From assembly GCA_016704655.1 (NCBI GenBank), contig JADIZR010000012.1, positions 62,001 through 126,000 of the forward strand: 64,000 nucleotides of DNA, given 5' to 3'. This document shows positions 45,333 through 54,825 of this stretch, piece after piece (position 1 is the first letter of the stretch; the number at the start of each line of letters is the position of its first letter). This DNA comes from Pseudomonadota bacterium. GTDB taxonomy: Bacteria > Pseudomonadota > Gammaproteobacteria > Steroidobacterales > Steroidobacteraceae. Made by a program: the position numbers and the translations under genes. The notes beneath the pieces are model-generated. The model did not search any database, was not told where the DNA came from, and worked only from the letters and a program-made list of their open reading frames with translations.

Positions 45333-46499
45333 TTACTTCCTCGCAGCGGCCGCGACGACCTTCCTGGCGGCGTCGGTCAGGTCGGTGGCGACGATCAGGT
45401 CCAGCCCGCTCTCGGCGAGCAACTTGCGGCCCTGCGGCGCGTTGGTGCCTTCGATGCGGACGACGACCGGCAGGTGCAGGCCGAGGTCGCGCGCGGCGCC
45501 GATGACGCCTTCGGCGATCATGTCGCAGCGCACGATGCCGCCGAAGATGTTGACGAGGATCGCCTTGACCTTCGGATTGTTCAGGATGAGCTTGAACGCG
45601 ACCGTCACGCGTTCACGCGTGGCGCCGCCGCCGACGTCGAGGAAGTTCGCAGGCGAACCACCGTAGAGCTGGATGACGTCCATCGTGGCCATGGCGAGGC
45701 CCGCGCCGTTCACCATGCAGGCGATGTCGCCGTCGAGCGAGACGTAGTTGAGGTCGGCCTCGCCCGCGATCCGCTCCATCTCGTCTTCCTGCGAGGTGTC
45801 GCGCATCTCGACCAGCGCCTTCTGGCGGAAGAGCGAGTTGTCTTCGATGCCGATCTTGCCGTCGAGGGCGATGACGTCACCATCGCCATTGACGATCAGC
45901 GGGTTCACCTCGACCAGGCTCGCGTCGCAATCCATGTAGAGCTTGAACAGGCCGCGCGCGATCTGCTCGAACTGCGCGACTTGCTTGCCTTTCAGGCCCA
46001 GCCCGAACGCCAGCGTGCGGCAGTGCGACCCCTGGATACCCGTGGCCGGGTGGATCTCCACGCGGATGATCTTCTCGGGTGTTTTGGCCGCGACCTCCTC
46101 GATGTCCATGCCACCAGCGGCCGAGGCAACGAACGCCACGCGTCCCGTGTCACGGTTGAGAAGCAGGCTGAGGTAGAGCTCGCGGTCGATCTTCGAGCCG
46201 GTCTCGACATAGACCTGGTTGATCGGCAGGCCTTCCGCCGAGGTCTGCTTGGTCTTCAGGCGCTGGCCGAGCATGCCGGCAGCAGCGGTGGCAACCTCAG
46301 CCGTCGATTTGACGACCTTCACGCCGCCCGCCTTGCCGCGGCCACCCGCGTGCACCTGGGCCTTGACGACCCAGACCGCGCCTCCGAGGCGCTTGGCGGC
46401 GTCGACGGCCTCCGCCGGCGTGGTGGCGACGAATCCCGACGGCACGGGGATGCCATAACGGGCGAACAGCTGTTTCGACTGGTATTCGTGGAGGTTCAT
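45333..46499 (-). CDS. sucC: Succinyl-CoA synthetase beta subunit
   Basis: This encodes a 388-residue protein. The ATP-grasp N-terminus (MNLHEYQSKQLFARYGIPVP), WVVKAQVHAGGRGKAGGVK, the metal-binding EVNPLIVNGDGDVIALDGKI and the C-terminal ligase motif GGIVRCDMIAEGV are all present. It pairs with SucD. The divergent partner is pilS, across about 70 bases. Confidence 0.97.
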   Translation of the reverse strand: MNLHEYQSKQLFARYGIPVPSGFVATTPAEAVDAAKRLGGAVWVVKAQVHAGGRGKAGGVKVVKSTAEVATAAAGMLGQRLKTKQTSAEGLPINQVYVETGSKIDRELYLSLLLNRDTGRVAFVASAAGGMDIEEVAAKTPEKIIRVEIHPATGIQGSHCRTLAFGLGLKGKQVAQFEQIARGLFKLYMDCDASLVEVNPLIVNGDGDVIALDGKIGIEDNSLFRQKALVEMRDTSQEDEMERIAGEADLNYVSLDGDIACMVNGAGLAMATMDVIQLYGGSPANFLDVGGGATRERVTVAFKLILNNPKVKAILVNIFGGIVRCDMIAEGVIGAARDLGLHLPVVVRIEGTNAPQGRKLLAESGLDLIVATDLTDAARKVVAAAARK

Positions 46500-46568
46500 G
46501 GGACTCGGTCGCGCGTGGGACGAAGCGCCGCAGTTTACCTGAAGACGCCTCTGCTAAAGTGCCGGGCC

Positions 46569-48218
46569 ATGGCACGAGTGCTCAAGACCGAGCTGACGGA
46601 ATCCGGGTGGGGGGCCACCGGCATCGAACTGCCGTGGCGTGTGCTCTCGCTGCTGAACGTGTTCCGGTTGCTCCTGCCGATGCTCCTGCTGCTGGTCTTT
46701 TTCTTCAACGCCCCGAGCGACAGCGTCGGCAGCGCCCAGCCCGGTCTCTTCCTCAGCGTCGCGGTGGGGTACTTCGCCTTCGGACTGGTCTGCATCCAGA
46801 CCATCCAGAGCCGCACGCCATCGGCCGAGTGGCAGGCCATCCTGCAGTTGCTCGTCGACGCCATCGCGATCAGCATCCTGATCCACGCGAGCGGCGGCGC
46901 TTCCAGCGGCCTCGCCACCCTGCTCGTCCTGCCGACAGGTGCAGCGGCCACGATCCTGCCGCGGCGGTATGCGCTGCTCGGAACATCCTTCGTCGCGCTG
47001 TCGCTGCTGGTGGAAACGACGATCTCGTTCCTGCAGGGCGAGAGCTTCCGGTCCGACTTCCTGATCACCGGGCTGACCGGAGCCAGCCTGTTCGCGATCA
47101 CCCTGCTCGCCGTGCCGTTCGCTGCACGGCTGCGGGAGAGCGAAGCGCTGGCGCAGCAGCGCGAGATCGACCTCGCCAACCTCAACGAGTTGAACGAGTT
47201 CATCGTGCAGCACCTGCGCGAGAGCATCCTCGTCGTCGACGCGAGCGACAACGTTCGACTCATCAATGAAACGGCGGCGCAGCTGTTGCAGGGCGGCGCG
47301 GTGCCGAGCGGGACGGCGCTCGCTGCCGTGTCACCGCGCCTCTCGTACGTGCTGGAAGCCTGGCGCAAGCAAGCGGCGGGCCGGCGCGACAATGTCGGTG
47401 AAATCGTAGGCGCCGATGGCGGCACCGTGATCCGGCCACACTTCGTGGCACTCTCTGAGAGCGGGTCCGGTCCGGTGCTGATCTTTCTGGAAGACACCAG
47501 TGTCATTGCCGATCGCGCGCAACAGTCGAAGCTGGCGGCGCTGGGACGGCTGAGCGCCAGCATCGCGCACGAGATCCGCAATCCGGTCGGGGCAATGAGC
47601 CACGCGGGGCAGCTGCTGCGCGAGTCGCCCGCGCTCACCGACGACGACCGTCACCTCACGGACATCATCGAGAAGAACGGCGTCCGGGTCAGCCACATCA
47701 TCGAGAACGTGCTGCAACTGTCCCGGCGCGACACGACGAAGCAGGAACGCCTGGACGTTACGGAATGGCTGTCCGCGTTCATCGCGGAGTACGAACAGAC
47801 CATGCAGCTCGATCACACGTCTTTCCGCATCGACATGGATCGAAACGTCGGCTGCATCGACGTGCAGTTCGACCCCTCGCACCTGCATCAGGTGCTGTGG
47901 AACCTGTGCGACAACGCCTTTCGCCATGGTGCGGGCCCGGATGCCACGGCCCGTGTCGATATCCGGGCGGGCCGCATTACGGCCACCGGAAGACCCTTCG
48001 TCGAAGTGGCGGACCGTGGCAATGGCGTCGATCCGGCGCAGGCAGAACGCATCTTCGAGCCGTTTTTCACCACCGGGTCCGGCGGCACCGGCCTTGGCCT
48101 GTTCATCTCGCGCGAGCTGTGCCAGACCAACGGCGCGCTGTTGCTCTACGAGCCGCGGCCCGGGGGTGGTAGCATTTTCCGCCTCATTTTCGCCGACCCG
48201 AGCCGCTGGAAGGACTGA
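46569..48218 (+). CDS. pilS: Sensor histidine kinase PilS
   Basis: This encodes a 549-residue protein, using the ATG at 46569; the frame is open far upstream through sucC but only as an antisense shadow. Six membrane helices lie at about 25-185 (LLLPMLLLLVFFFN; LLVDAIAISILIHASGG), then a PAS-like region (ESILVVDASDNVRLIN), HisKA with ASIAHEIRNPVGAMSHAG, and HATPase with NLCDNAFRHG, DRGNGVDP and GTGLGLFI. PilS senses pilin in the membrane and controls PilR. Its stop overlaps the pilR start. Confidence 0.93.
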   Translation: MARVLKTELTESGWGATGIELPWRVLSLLNVFRLLLPMLLLLVFFFNAPSDSVGSAQPGLFLSVAVGYFAFGLVCIQTIQSRTPSAEWQAILQLLVDAIAISILIHASGGASSGLATLLVLPTGAAATILPRRYALLGTSFVALSLLVETTISFLQGESFRSDFLITGLTGASLFAITLLAVPFAARLRESEALAQQREIDLANLNELNEFIVQHLRESILVVDASDNVRLINETAAQLLQGGAVPSGTALAAVSPRLSYVLEAWRKQAAGRRDNVGEIVGADGGTVIRPHFVALSESGSGPVLIFLEDTSVIADRAQQSKLAALGRLSASIAHEIRNPVGAMSHAGQLLRESPALTDDDRHLTDIIEKNGVRVSHIIENVLQLSRRDTTKQERLDVTEWLSAFIAEYEQTMQLDHTSFRIDMDRNVGCIDVQFDPSHLHQVLWNLCDNAFRHGAGPDATARVDIRAGRITATGRPFVEVADRGNGVDPAQAERIFEPFFTTGSGGTGLGLFISRELCQTNGALLLYEPRPGGGSIFRLIFADPSRWKD

Positions 48219-49616
48219 TGACCGAACGCAAGTCGAACCCGCGCGCACTGGTCATCGACGACGAGCCTGACATTCGCGAGTTGTTGTCCATCACGCTCGG
48301 TCGCATGCAGATCGAAGTCGTGACGGCGGGTGATTACGCGAGCGCGATCAAGGCGCTCGGCCCGGAACGATTCGACCTCGTGCTGACGGACATGCGGCTG
48401 CCCGACGGGGACGGACTCGACATCGTCGACTGGATCCAGCACCACCGTCCCAGGCGTGCCGGTGGCGGTGATCACCGCGCACGGCAACGTCGACACGGCC
48501 GTGCGGGCGCTCAAGCTGGGCGCCTTCGATTTTATTTCGAAACCGCTGGACCTGGGCTCGCTGCGCAAGCTGATCAAGGCGACATTGAAGCTGCGTTCCG
48601 CGGACGGCGCGGACTTCGACGTCACGCAACCGAGCGTCGTGCCGTCGGGCTTGCGACTGCTGGGCCAGTCGAAGCCGATGCAGCAGTTGCGGGAAATGAT
48701 CGCGAAGGTAGCCCGCAGCCAGGCACCGGTCCACATAGCGGGCGATTCAGGGACCGGCAAGGAATTGGTCGCACGGCTGATCCACGACACGGGGCCACGA
48801 CACGACGGGCCGTTCGTGCCGGTCAACTGCGGCGCGATCCCGTCCGAGCTGATGGAAAGCGAATTATTCGGCCACAAGAAAGGCAGCTTCACTGGCGCCG
48901 TGTCCGACAAGGAAGGGCTGATCCACTCGGCCGAGGGCGGCACGCTGTTCCTGGACGAAGTCGCGGACCTGCCCCTGCACATGCAGGTCAAGCTGCTGCG
49001 CGTGATCCAGGAGAAGTCCATCCGGCCAGTGGGCGAAACACGCGAGACGCCGGTCGACGTGCGCGTGCTGTCGGCGACGCATCGCAAGCTCGACGAGCTC
49101 GTGAAGTCCGGCAAGTTCCGCGAGGATCTGTACTACCGCATCAATGTCATCGAGCTGCGGGTGCCGGCACTGCGGGAACGCCTCGATGACGTGCCGCCGC
49201 TCGTCGACATGCTGCTGGATCGCATCGCCGGCCAGATCGGCGTGACGCGCCCGCAGATCAGCGACGAGGCGATGGATAAACTGCTGTCCTATTCGTATCC
49301 AGGCAACGTGCGCGAACTGGAGAACATCCTCGAACGCGCGGTGACGCTGTGCTCGAACGAGCGCATCGAGCCCGAAGACATTCAGCTGAAACCCGGGCTG
49401 TTGCTGACGGACCTGCCAGAGATGGCGGGCCGGGATGTGGCCCTGGGTGGCGAAGGCGGCGCGGATGGACTGGAGGGCCAGCTCGAGCACATCCAGCGTG
49501 AGGCCATCATCCGTGCGCTCGAACAGACCCGCTATAACAAGACCAGGGCGGCGGAACTGCTGGGGATGACTTTCCGACAACTGCGGTACCGGGTAAAGAA
49601 GCTCGGGATCGAGTAG
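48218..49616 (+). CDS. pilR: Sigma-54 response regulator PilR, one-base frameshift
   Basis: The receiver part (start 48218) has ALVIDDEPDI and the acceptor in LVLTDMRLPDGDG, and breaks after WIQHHRP. The frame resumes at VPVAVITAHGNVDTAVRALK and holds the AAA+ domain (Walker A GDSGTGKELVAR, GSFTGA, LFLDEVADLP) and the Fis helix-turn-helix (NKTRAAELLGMTFRQLRYRV). One extra base near 48449-48453 separates them; removal gives about 465 residues. PilR activates pilA from its sigma-54 promoter (here 58303-58317). A sequencing error is more likely than loss. Confidence 0.88.
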
Positions 49617-49654
49617 CTCAGGCTTGGCGCCCGCAGCGCCGACAGGACGACTGA

Positions 49655-50053
49655 ATGATCAAATTGATAACGCCGCCGGGCATGCTGCTGACCGTGGCCC
49701 TGCTCGTCATTTACAGCGCGTACGCGTTCCTGATCGGGTCGATCGAGAAGTCGTGGGTGCTGCTGGCGGGCGGGGTTGTGGCGATCGTCGCGAGTTACGG
49801 CACGGCGATGCTCAAGCCCTGGTCCCGGTACCTCGTGTACGCGCTGGCCATCGGCTTCGTCTCGAAACTGGCTCAATCGATCATTGCGGCGATTCGAGCT
49901 GGCTATTTTGGCTTCCAGTTCAGATCGACGCAGCAGGCGCTCTGGTCGTTGGCGCCCAGCCTGCTGCTGGTCATGTTGTCGTGCGTGTGCTGCGTGCTCG
50001 TCTACCGTCAGTTCAGTTCCCGGCCCGCGCAGGCGCCGGAATCGACCGGGTGA
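49655..50053 (+). CDS. Small integral membrane protein
   Basis: This encodes a 132-residue protein with four predicted membrane helices (GMLLTVALLVIYSAYAFLIG; WVLLAGGVVAIVASYGTAML; YLVYALAIGFVSKLAQSIIA; SLAPSLLLVMLSCVCCVLVY) and a short polar tail. It lies 38 bases after pilR on the same strand and is convergent with the sulfatase-like cluster. No family is recognised. Confidence 0.7.
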   Translation: MIKLITPPGMLLTVALLVIYSAYAFLIGSIEKSWVLLAGGVVAIVASYGTAMLKPWSRYLVYALAIGFVSKLAQSIIAAIRAGYFGFQFRSTQQALWSLAPSLLLVMLSCVCCVLVYRQFSSRPAQAPESTG

Positions 50054-50075
50054 TCCGCCGGCCCGTGCCTGTCGC

Positions 50076-52133
50076 CTACTTGATGATCGCCCAGTTCGCA
50101 GCGTTGTAGGGGTCCTTGCCCTTCAGCATCAGCTGGGTGTGGATCACGAAGGCGTCGGGCCGCTGCAGGCTGAACTGCCACGGGACCAGCGACACGTAGA
50201 ACGGGTCGTCCCGGCCGAAGGCCGCAATGGGTCGATTCGCCAGGAAGGGATTCACGCAGCCGCCGATGCGCTCGCAGACGATCCGCGGCACTTCCGCGTT
50301 CGGCATGAACTCCTCCGACACGCGTAGATCGCCGGTCGCCCCGATCTTCTTGACCAGCAGGACAGACCGGCTCCGCACAAAGACGTTGTCCGAGGTTTTC
50401 CCCGCAAGCGCCCGCGAAGACTTGTCGACGACCGGCCCGACGATGCCGTGGTCGGACACGAGCACGATCTCGGTGTTGTCGTAGACCCCGGCTCGCTTGA
50501 GAAAGTCCAGGTAATCCGCGACCAGCAGCAGCGTGCACCGGGCCGTGATCTCGTGCTGCAGCGAGAAAAGACTGGGATGGCCGCGTCGCGCCACCTCGGC
50601 ATTCGGCACTTCGAACTTCTGCTGCTGCGGCAGGCAGTCCTCGCCCATGTAATAGGGCTCGTGCGGCAGGATGTTGGAGATGATGTTCAGGTTCGGCTCA
50701 GGAGCGCTGGTCAGCGAGAGGCTCTCGAATGCCTTGAGTTCGGCCCACACCTTGAAGGTCGTCCCCGCCGAGTGATCGAGGAACGGGCGCCACGGTCCCT
50801 TGTCGTTGAGGACGGCCTTGAGCGCATAGGGCGCCGTTCGCATCGAGGCCAGCAGCACGAGCAGGTCCGCATAGCTGGATCTCGACAGCTCCGGCAGCGG
50901 GAAGCCCATGCGTTGTGCATGTTGCTTGACCACGGCTGGCGGAATGTGCGAGCAAAACACTCCGTCCATCCTCAGGTAATTGCAATCGCCCGCCATCGTG
51001 AATCCCAGGCCGCCCGGCTCTACGAAGTTAACCCTGTGGCCATGCTGGGAAAAGTTGTAGGGAAGTATCGAAAACGCTTCAACCGAGAGGTCGCGCAGTG
51101 ACTTTTTGCGGGCGTTCATCTCGACCGGCGTATAGTCGTATCCGCCATACAGCGGATGCACGCCTGCGATCGAGTTCTCCCCGGCGGCCAGCGTTCGCGG
51201 GTACCAGACGAATCCTGCAAGTCGACTTGCCAACGCGGGCTCCGCAGCCATGATCCCTTCGACGTACCCGCCCATGAAGCGGTCGAGGAAGATGATCAGC
51301 GTATTCGGACGGCTCGGCGAGAACCGCAGCGGCTGATCCGGCAACTGCTCGGCCGACGACGGGCCGCCCGCGCCGCCAACGTCGTCACGCGACATGCCAA
51401 TCCCCGTCGCGACGGCAAGGGACACGTTGGCCAGCAGAATCGCCACCAGGAGCGGTCGGCCACCGAACCTCTGCAGCAGCCACTTCAGCGCGACGGCCGC
51501 GCCGGCGATCACCAGCAGATCGAGCGTGACCCGGAGCAGCCGGGTGGTCGGCGGGACGGGCACCTGCTCGAACGTCAGTCCCGTCATTTTCGGATAACCG
51601 AAAGGCAGGACGAATGCGTACAGCAGGCTGACCGCCAGCGCGCCCACCGCCAGCAGGGCCAGCGTCGTCTTCATGCGCGGCGAGAACGCGAACGCATAGG
51701 CCACGGCCGCCAGGTACACGGCGATCATGGCATCGCGCGCATTCACCTTGAGCAGGTAGTCGATGTGCACACCGATTTCGCCCGGCGACGTCAGAAACGT
51801 CGTGATCGGAACGAACACGAACACCAGGGCGGCCAGGGTCGCTACGGCAAGTAGGTACAGCGGGAAGCGATAGCGGCCCAGGGCCTGCTCCATCCCGGCG
51901 AGGCCCTCGCCCCGCAATCCGGCGGACCCGACCGCGACGCCGGCCGCGACGGCCAGCACCGTGGCAGGACGACATGCCAACCAGAGGCTGGCGAGCAACC
52001 CGCCGAAGACGACGAGTGCCCCAAGCGCGACGCGCGCTGCAACGGGCAGGTCCGACCTGGTCTCACTGAGGCCACGGAACACCACAAAGTACGTGGCGGC
52101 ATTCACGGCAAGCAGCAGCAGGGTCAGGCTCAT
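50076..52133 (-). CDS. Membrane AlkP-superfamily (sulfatase/LTA-synthase-like) protein 2
   Basis: This encodes a 685-residue protein, using the ATG at 52133. About eight N-terminal membrane helices (1-250) precede a periplasmic alkaline-phosphatase-superfamily domain. Metal ligands are suggested by NTLIIFLDRFMGGYVE and IVLVSDHGIVGP, and a nucleophile region by GENSIAGVHPLYGGYDY, but the nucleophile is not certain. Several cysteines (DCNYLRMDGVFC; ERIGGCVNPF) may be disulfides. Relatives transfer phosphoglycerol or phosphoethanolamine. It is the last gene of a six-gene minus-strand cluster. Confidence 0.75.
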   Translation of the reverse strand: MSLTLLLLAVNAATYFVVFRGLSETRSDLPVAARVALGALVVFGGLLASLWLACRPATVLAVAAGVAVGSAGLRGEGLAGMEQALGRYRFPLYLLAVATLAALVFVFVPITTFLTSPGEIGVHIDYLLKVNARDAMIAVYLAAVAYAFAFSPRMKTTLALLAVGALAVSLLYAFVLPFGYPKMTGLTFEQVPVPPTTRLLRVTLDLLVIAGAAVALKWLLQRFGGRPLLVAILLANVSLAVATGIGMSRDDVGGAGGPSSAEQLPDQPLRFSPSRPNTLIIFLDRFMGGYVEGIMAAEPALASRLAGFVWYPRTLAAGENSIAGVHPLYGGYDYTPVEMNARKKSLRDLSVEAFSILPYNFSQHGHRVNFVEPGGLGFTMAGDCNYLRMDGVFCSHIPPAVVKQHAQRMGFPLPELSRSSYADLLVLLASMRTAPYALKAVLNDKGPWRPFLDHSAGTTFKVWAELKAFESLSLTSAPEPNLNIISNILPHEPYYMGEDCLPQQQKFEVPNAEVARRGHPSLFSLQHEITARCTLLLVADYLDFLKRAGVYDNTEIVLVSDHGIVGPVVDKSSRALAGKTSDNVFVRSRSVLLVKKIGATGDLRVSEEFMPNAEVPRIVCERIGGCVNPFLANRPIAAFGRDDPFYVSLVPWQFSLQRPDAFVIHTQLMLKGKDPYNAANWAIIK

Positions 52134-52149
52134 GGGCGTGCCTTGGCGC

Positions 52150-52854
52150 TCAGTGCTGGCTGGCAATCCGCTCGAACGAGCGCACGAACCTGGCATCGAC
52201 GCCCTGGCCGGACACGCGATAGAGCAGGTTGCGGATCAACGAAAAGAGGTTGTTCGTCGTCCAGTAGAGCACCAGGCCGGACGGGCTTGCATACAGCAGC
52301 ACCAGGAAGAGCACCGCTAGCGCCCATCCCTGCACGCGCTTGGCACGGTTCTCGACATATGTCAGGACCGACAACGCATTGATCCCGGTCATCAACAGCG
52401 GCAGGAGGTTGGCGCCCCAGAGCAGTCGATCCGGCTGGCTCAAATCGGGGATCGGGCCGAATGGCACGCCCTGCAGTGCCCCCAACTCCGACAGGAAGCG
52501 AAACACGGTGGCAAACACCAGGATTTGGACGAACAGGTCCGCGGACCCCAGCACGGCGGCCAGCGGACGGTAGCCGTGCTGCCGGTAGACCGTTCGAATG
52601 TAGAAGTACCGCTCACGGCCGCGAAAGTGCTGCTTGAGCCTGGCCACTTCCCGCGCCACTGCGGCCTTGGCCGCGTTCGTCTTTCGCGAATGCAGCTCCA
52701 TCTGGTGATAGACGGGCATCAGCACCAGGTTGATGAGCACGCTGAACAGGACCAATCGCCAGCCCACGCCCAGGCCCCCAGGGAGCGCCGCGAACACCAG
52801 CGAATACAGGTGCATCAGCGGCTGCAGGAAGATCGAATCCAGCACTTCCAGCAT
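52150..52854 (-). CDS. YidC/Oxa1-like membrane protein without periplasmic domain
   Basis: This encodes a 234-residue protein. The Oxa1/YidC core is recognisable: MHLYSLVFAALPGGLGVGWR, the cytoplasmic coiled region after MPVYHQMELHSRKTNAAKA, PLAAVLGSADLFVQILVFAT, and the last helices with GLVLYWTTNNLFSLIRNLLY. It lacks the large periplasmic domain of gammaproteobacterial YidC, so it is a paralogue, not the housekeeping insertase. It lies between the glycerophosphotransferase (14 bases) and the second sulfatase-like gene (16 bases), suggesting a dedicated role in assembling or retaining cluster proteins. Confidence 0.8.
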   Translation of the reverse strand: MLEVLDSIFLQPLMHLYSLVFAALPGGLGVGWRLVLFSVLINLVLMPVYHQMELHSRKTNAAKAAVAREVARLKQHFRGRERYFYIRTVYRQHGYRPLAAVLGSADLFVQILVFATVFRFLSELGALQGVPFGPIPDLSQPDRLLWGANLLPLLMTGINALSVLTYVENRAKRVQGWALAVLFLVLLYASPSGLVLYWTTNNLFSLIRNLLYRVSGQGVDARFVRSFERIASQH

Positions 52855-52868
52855 GGCGGCCAGTTTCG

Positions 52869-54224
52869 TCAGGAAGCCGAGGGGAGCCGGCGACCGGCTT
52901 TCAGGAAACGACGCAGCAGTCCACGACCGTGGCCACCTGCCGATTCCTCGGCCGCAACACGCGCCAGCTCCGTGCGATAGAGGTCCTCGATCTGCTGCGC
53001 GGCGACCTGCGACCCGCGGCCGAAGTTGTAGATCAACCGGTCGCGGGCCTCACGCACCCTTTCCACCGAGTGCTGCTCAAGCACACGCGACAGATGGTCG
53101 GTGATGCGATCTATCTCCCCCGGGGCCGTCGGCACGATGAAGTCCTTGCACTGCTCCTTCAGATCGCTGTCGCCACCGAGCACTTCGCCCTCGAGGCCTC
53201 CCGCCGCCTGCTTGCGATCGATGATCACCACGGGACGCCCATAGATGAACGCGAACTCGTGCGTGATGCCGGAGATGTCGCTGAGCAGGATGTGCGCCCG
53301 CGACATCGCCGCCGACGGGGTGCGAGCGGTGTCCACGGTGACGCCGTCCAGTGCCAGGATCTGCCGGTAGAGGTCGGGCTGCGAGACCTTCATCTGCGGA
53401 TGCGGCCTGACAATGACCGGGTAGCGCTTCGCGATCTGCGCCACGAAGCCCGTGCCGAACGCCTCGAACATACTCAGGGGACCCCAGCTCGGCGCGACCA
53501 GCACGACCGGCTGCGGACCGAGCGGTGCCGACACTTGCGCCCGCCGCATGAGGTCTTCCCAATGCGGAATGCCGGTCTCGAGGAGTTGCTTCGCCGGCAG
53601 TTTGCGAATGCCTTCCATCCTGCGGATGTTGGCCTTGAGGATCGGCCCGCAGCACAGTACGGAATCGAAGTAATCGTACGCGAAGGGCCGGACATACCTG
53701 CTTTCGCCGAGTGCGTGCGACACGATAGTGTAGTGACGCACCCGGCGCGAGCGCCGGAACGTCATCACGTCCAGTTGCGGGGTCGTCGTCACCAGCAGGA
53801 CCGCCTCGAGGTTGTTCAGGTAGGCGTACCCGACCATGCCGGGGGGAATGGCCCGATGCGCCACGCGCCCGGGCAGTGACGGAAAGGTCTCGTCGCGCTC
53901 GTACATCGTGAATAGGGTGACGTCGAGACCGCGCTCTTGCAGCGCGTCGATGACGGGCAGGAACGTGATCTCGTAGCGGGGATCTTCGCAGTGGATGGCA
54001 ATCTCGCAGTTCTGGTCGCGGAAGCGCGCCCGGAAGAACAGGTCCACGGCGCGGTAGTAGAGCCCGCGGACGCTGAAATACAGCGACAGCACGATGCCGC
54101 TGACGACGTACAACAAGGCACTGCCGGTTCCGGGGTCGATGTAGGCATGCGCGGGCTGCGCCAGCAGCAGGCAGGCGCAAGCCAGCGCTGCGCTTTCAAC
54201 ACGCGCGGGCAACCGGCAGATCAT
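52869..54224 (-). CDS. CDP-glycerol glycerophosphotransferase family protein
   Basis: This encodes a 451-residue protein, using the ATG at 54224, which overlaps the methyltransferase stop by 4 bases. N-terminal hydrophobic segments (ALACACLLLAQPAHA; SALLYVVSGIVLSLYFSV) are followed by the TagB/TagF-like GT-B domain: VSHALGESRYVRPFAYDYFD, VLVAPSWGPLSMFEAFG, VIVRPHPQMKVSQPDLYRQI and LLSDISGITHEFAFIYGRPV, the last being the hallmark of CDP-glycerol polymerases. It should transfer glycerol phosphate (or ribitol phosphate) from its CDP-activated form. Confidence 0.85.
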   Translation of the reverse strand: MICRLPARVESAALACACLLLAQPAHAYIDPGTGSALLYVVSGIVLSLYFSVRGLYYRAVDLFFRARFRDQNCEIAIHCEDPRYEITFLPVIDALQERGLDVTLFTMYERDETFPSLPGRVAHRAIPPGMVGYAYLNNLEAVLLVTTTPQLDVMTFRRSRRVRHYTIVSHALGESRYVRPFAYDYFDSVLCCGPILKANIRRMEGIRKLPAKQLLETGIPHWEDLMRRAQVSAPLGPQPVVLVAPSWGPLSMFEAFGTGFVAQIAKRYPVIVRPHPQMKVSQPDLYRQILALDGVTVDTARTPSAAMSRAHILLSDISGITHEFAFIYGRPVVIIDRKQAAGGLEGEVLGGDSDLKEQCKDFIVPTAPGEIDRITDHLSRVLEQHSVERVREARDRLIYNFGRGSQVAAQQIEDLYRTELARVAAEESAGGHGRGLLRRFLKAGRRLPSAS

Positions 54225-54817
54225 CTGCGGCGCCGGGCTTCGAAATAGAACTGCTTGGTGCCGAACGCCGATTCCAGCTCGTCCGGATAGATCCGGTCCA
54301 CGGCCGTCACTTCGAAGTGCTGCGCGATCAGCGCGTGCGTCTGCGGGAGCGTCCGGTAACACGAGGCATAGCCATCGCGCACGACTTCTTCCGTCGTATC
54401 CCGCAGCGTGCAGGTGGAGCGGATCCAGACGATCGGCGACGTGACGCGCGCAAACAAGTCACGCACGACATGGTCGTCGAAGACGTACTGGATGACCCCG
54501 GCGATGATCGTGGCGTCCACCACCGGCAGCGCACCCGGCTGTGCGATGTCGAAAACGGCGGTCTTCACCCGTGGATCGATGTGCTGCAACAGGCCCGCGG
54601 AGACGTCGTAGCCGTGGAATTCCTCGTAGTCCGTGAGCCGCAGCAGGCATTCCAGCAGCGAACCGTCGCCACAGCCGAGATCCAGCAGGCTCCGGCCGCC
54701 CGCCCGATCCAGGCGCGGCACCAGGTAATTCAACTCATGGATCCTGCGGCGGCGCGTAAACGCGAAAGGATACTGTTCCTGTGCCTGCCAGAAACTCTTG
54801 GCGGTATCGGTCGTCAT
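54221..54817 (-). CDS. SAM-dependent methyltransferase
   Basis: This encodes a 198-residue protein starting at 54817. Motif I is SLLDLGCGDGSLLECLL (about 43-59), followed by EEFHGYDVSAGLLQHID and a motif-IV-like ATIIAGVIQYVFDDHV, giving a class I Rossmann methyltransferase. The N-terminus FWQAQEQYPFAFTRRRRIHE resembles nucleotide- or glycan-modifying members. It may methylate a phosphoglycerol or sugar unit made by the cluster. It starts 8 bases after the cytidylyltransferase gene. Confidence 0.8.
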   Translation of the reverse strand: MTTDTAKSFWQAQEQYPFAFTRRRRIHELNYLVPRLDRAGGRSLLDLGCGDGSLLECLLRLTDYEEFHGYDVSAGLLQHIDPRVKTAVFDIAQPGALPVVDATIIAGVIQYVFDDHVVRDLFARVTSPIVWIRSTCTLRDTTEEVVRDGYASCYRTLPQTHALIAQHFEVTAVDRIYPDELESAFGTKQFYFEARRRR

Positions 54818-54825
54818 CGGGCTGT

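Noticed and set aside
45186..46568. A 460-codon N-terminal extension of PilS
   Set aside because: The extension lies antisense to sucC and sucD and has no PilS-like sequence. The ATG at 46569 begins exactly at the known PilS N-terminus with its first membrane helices.
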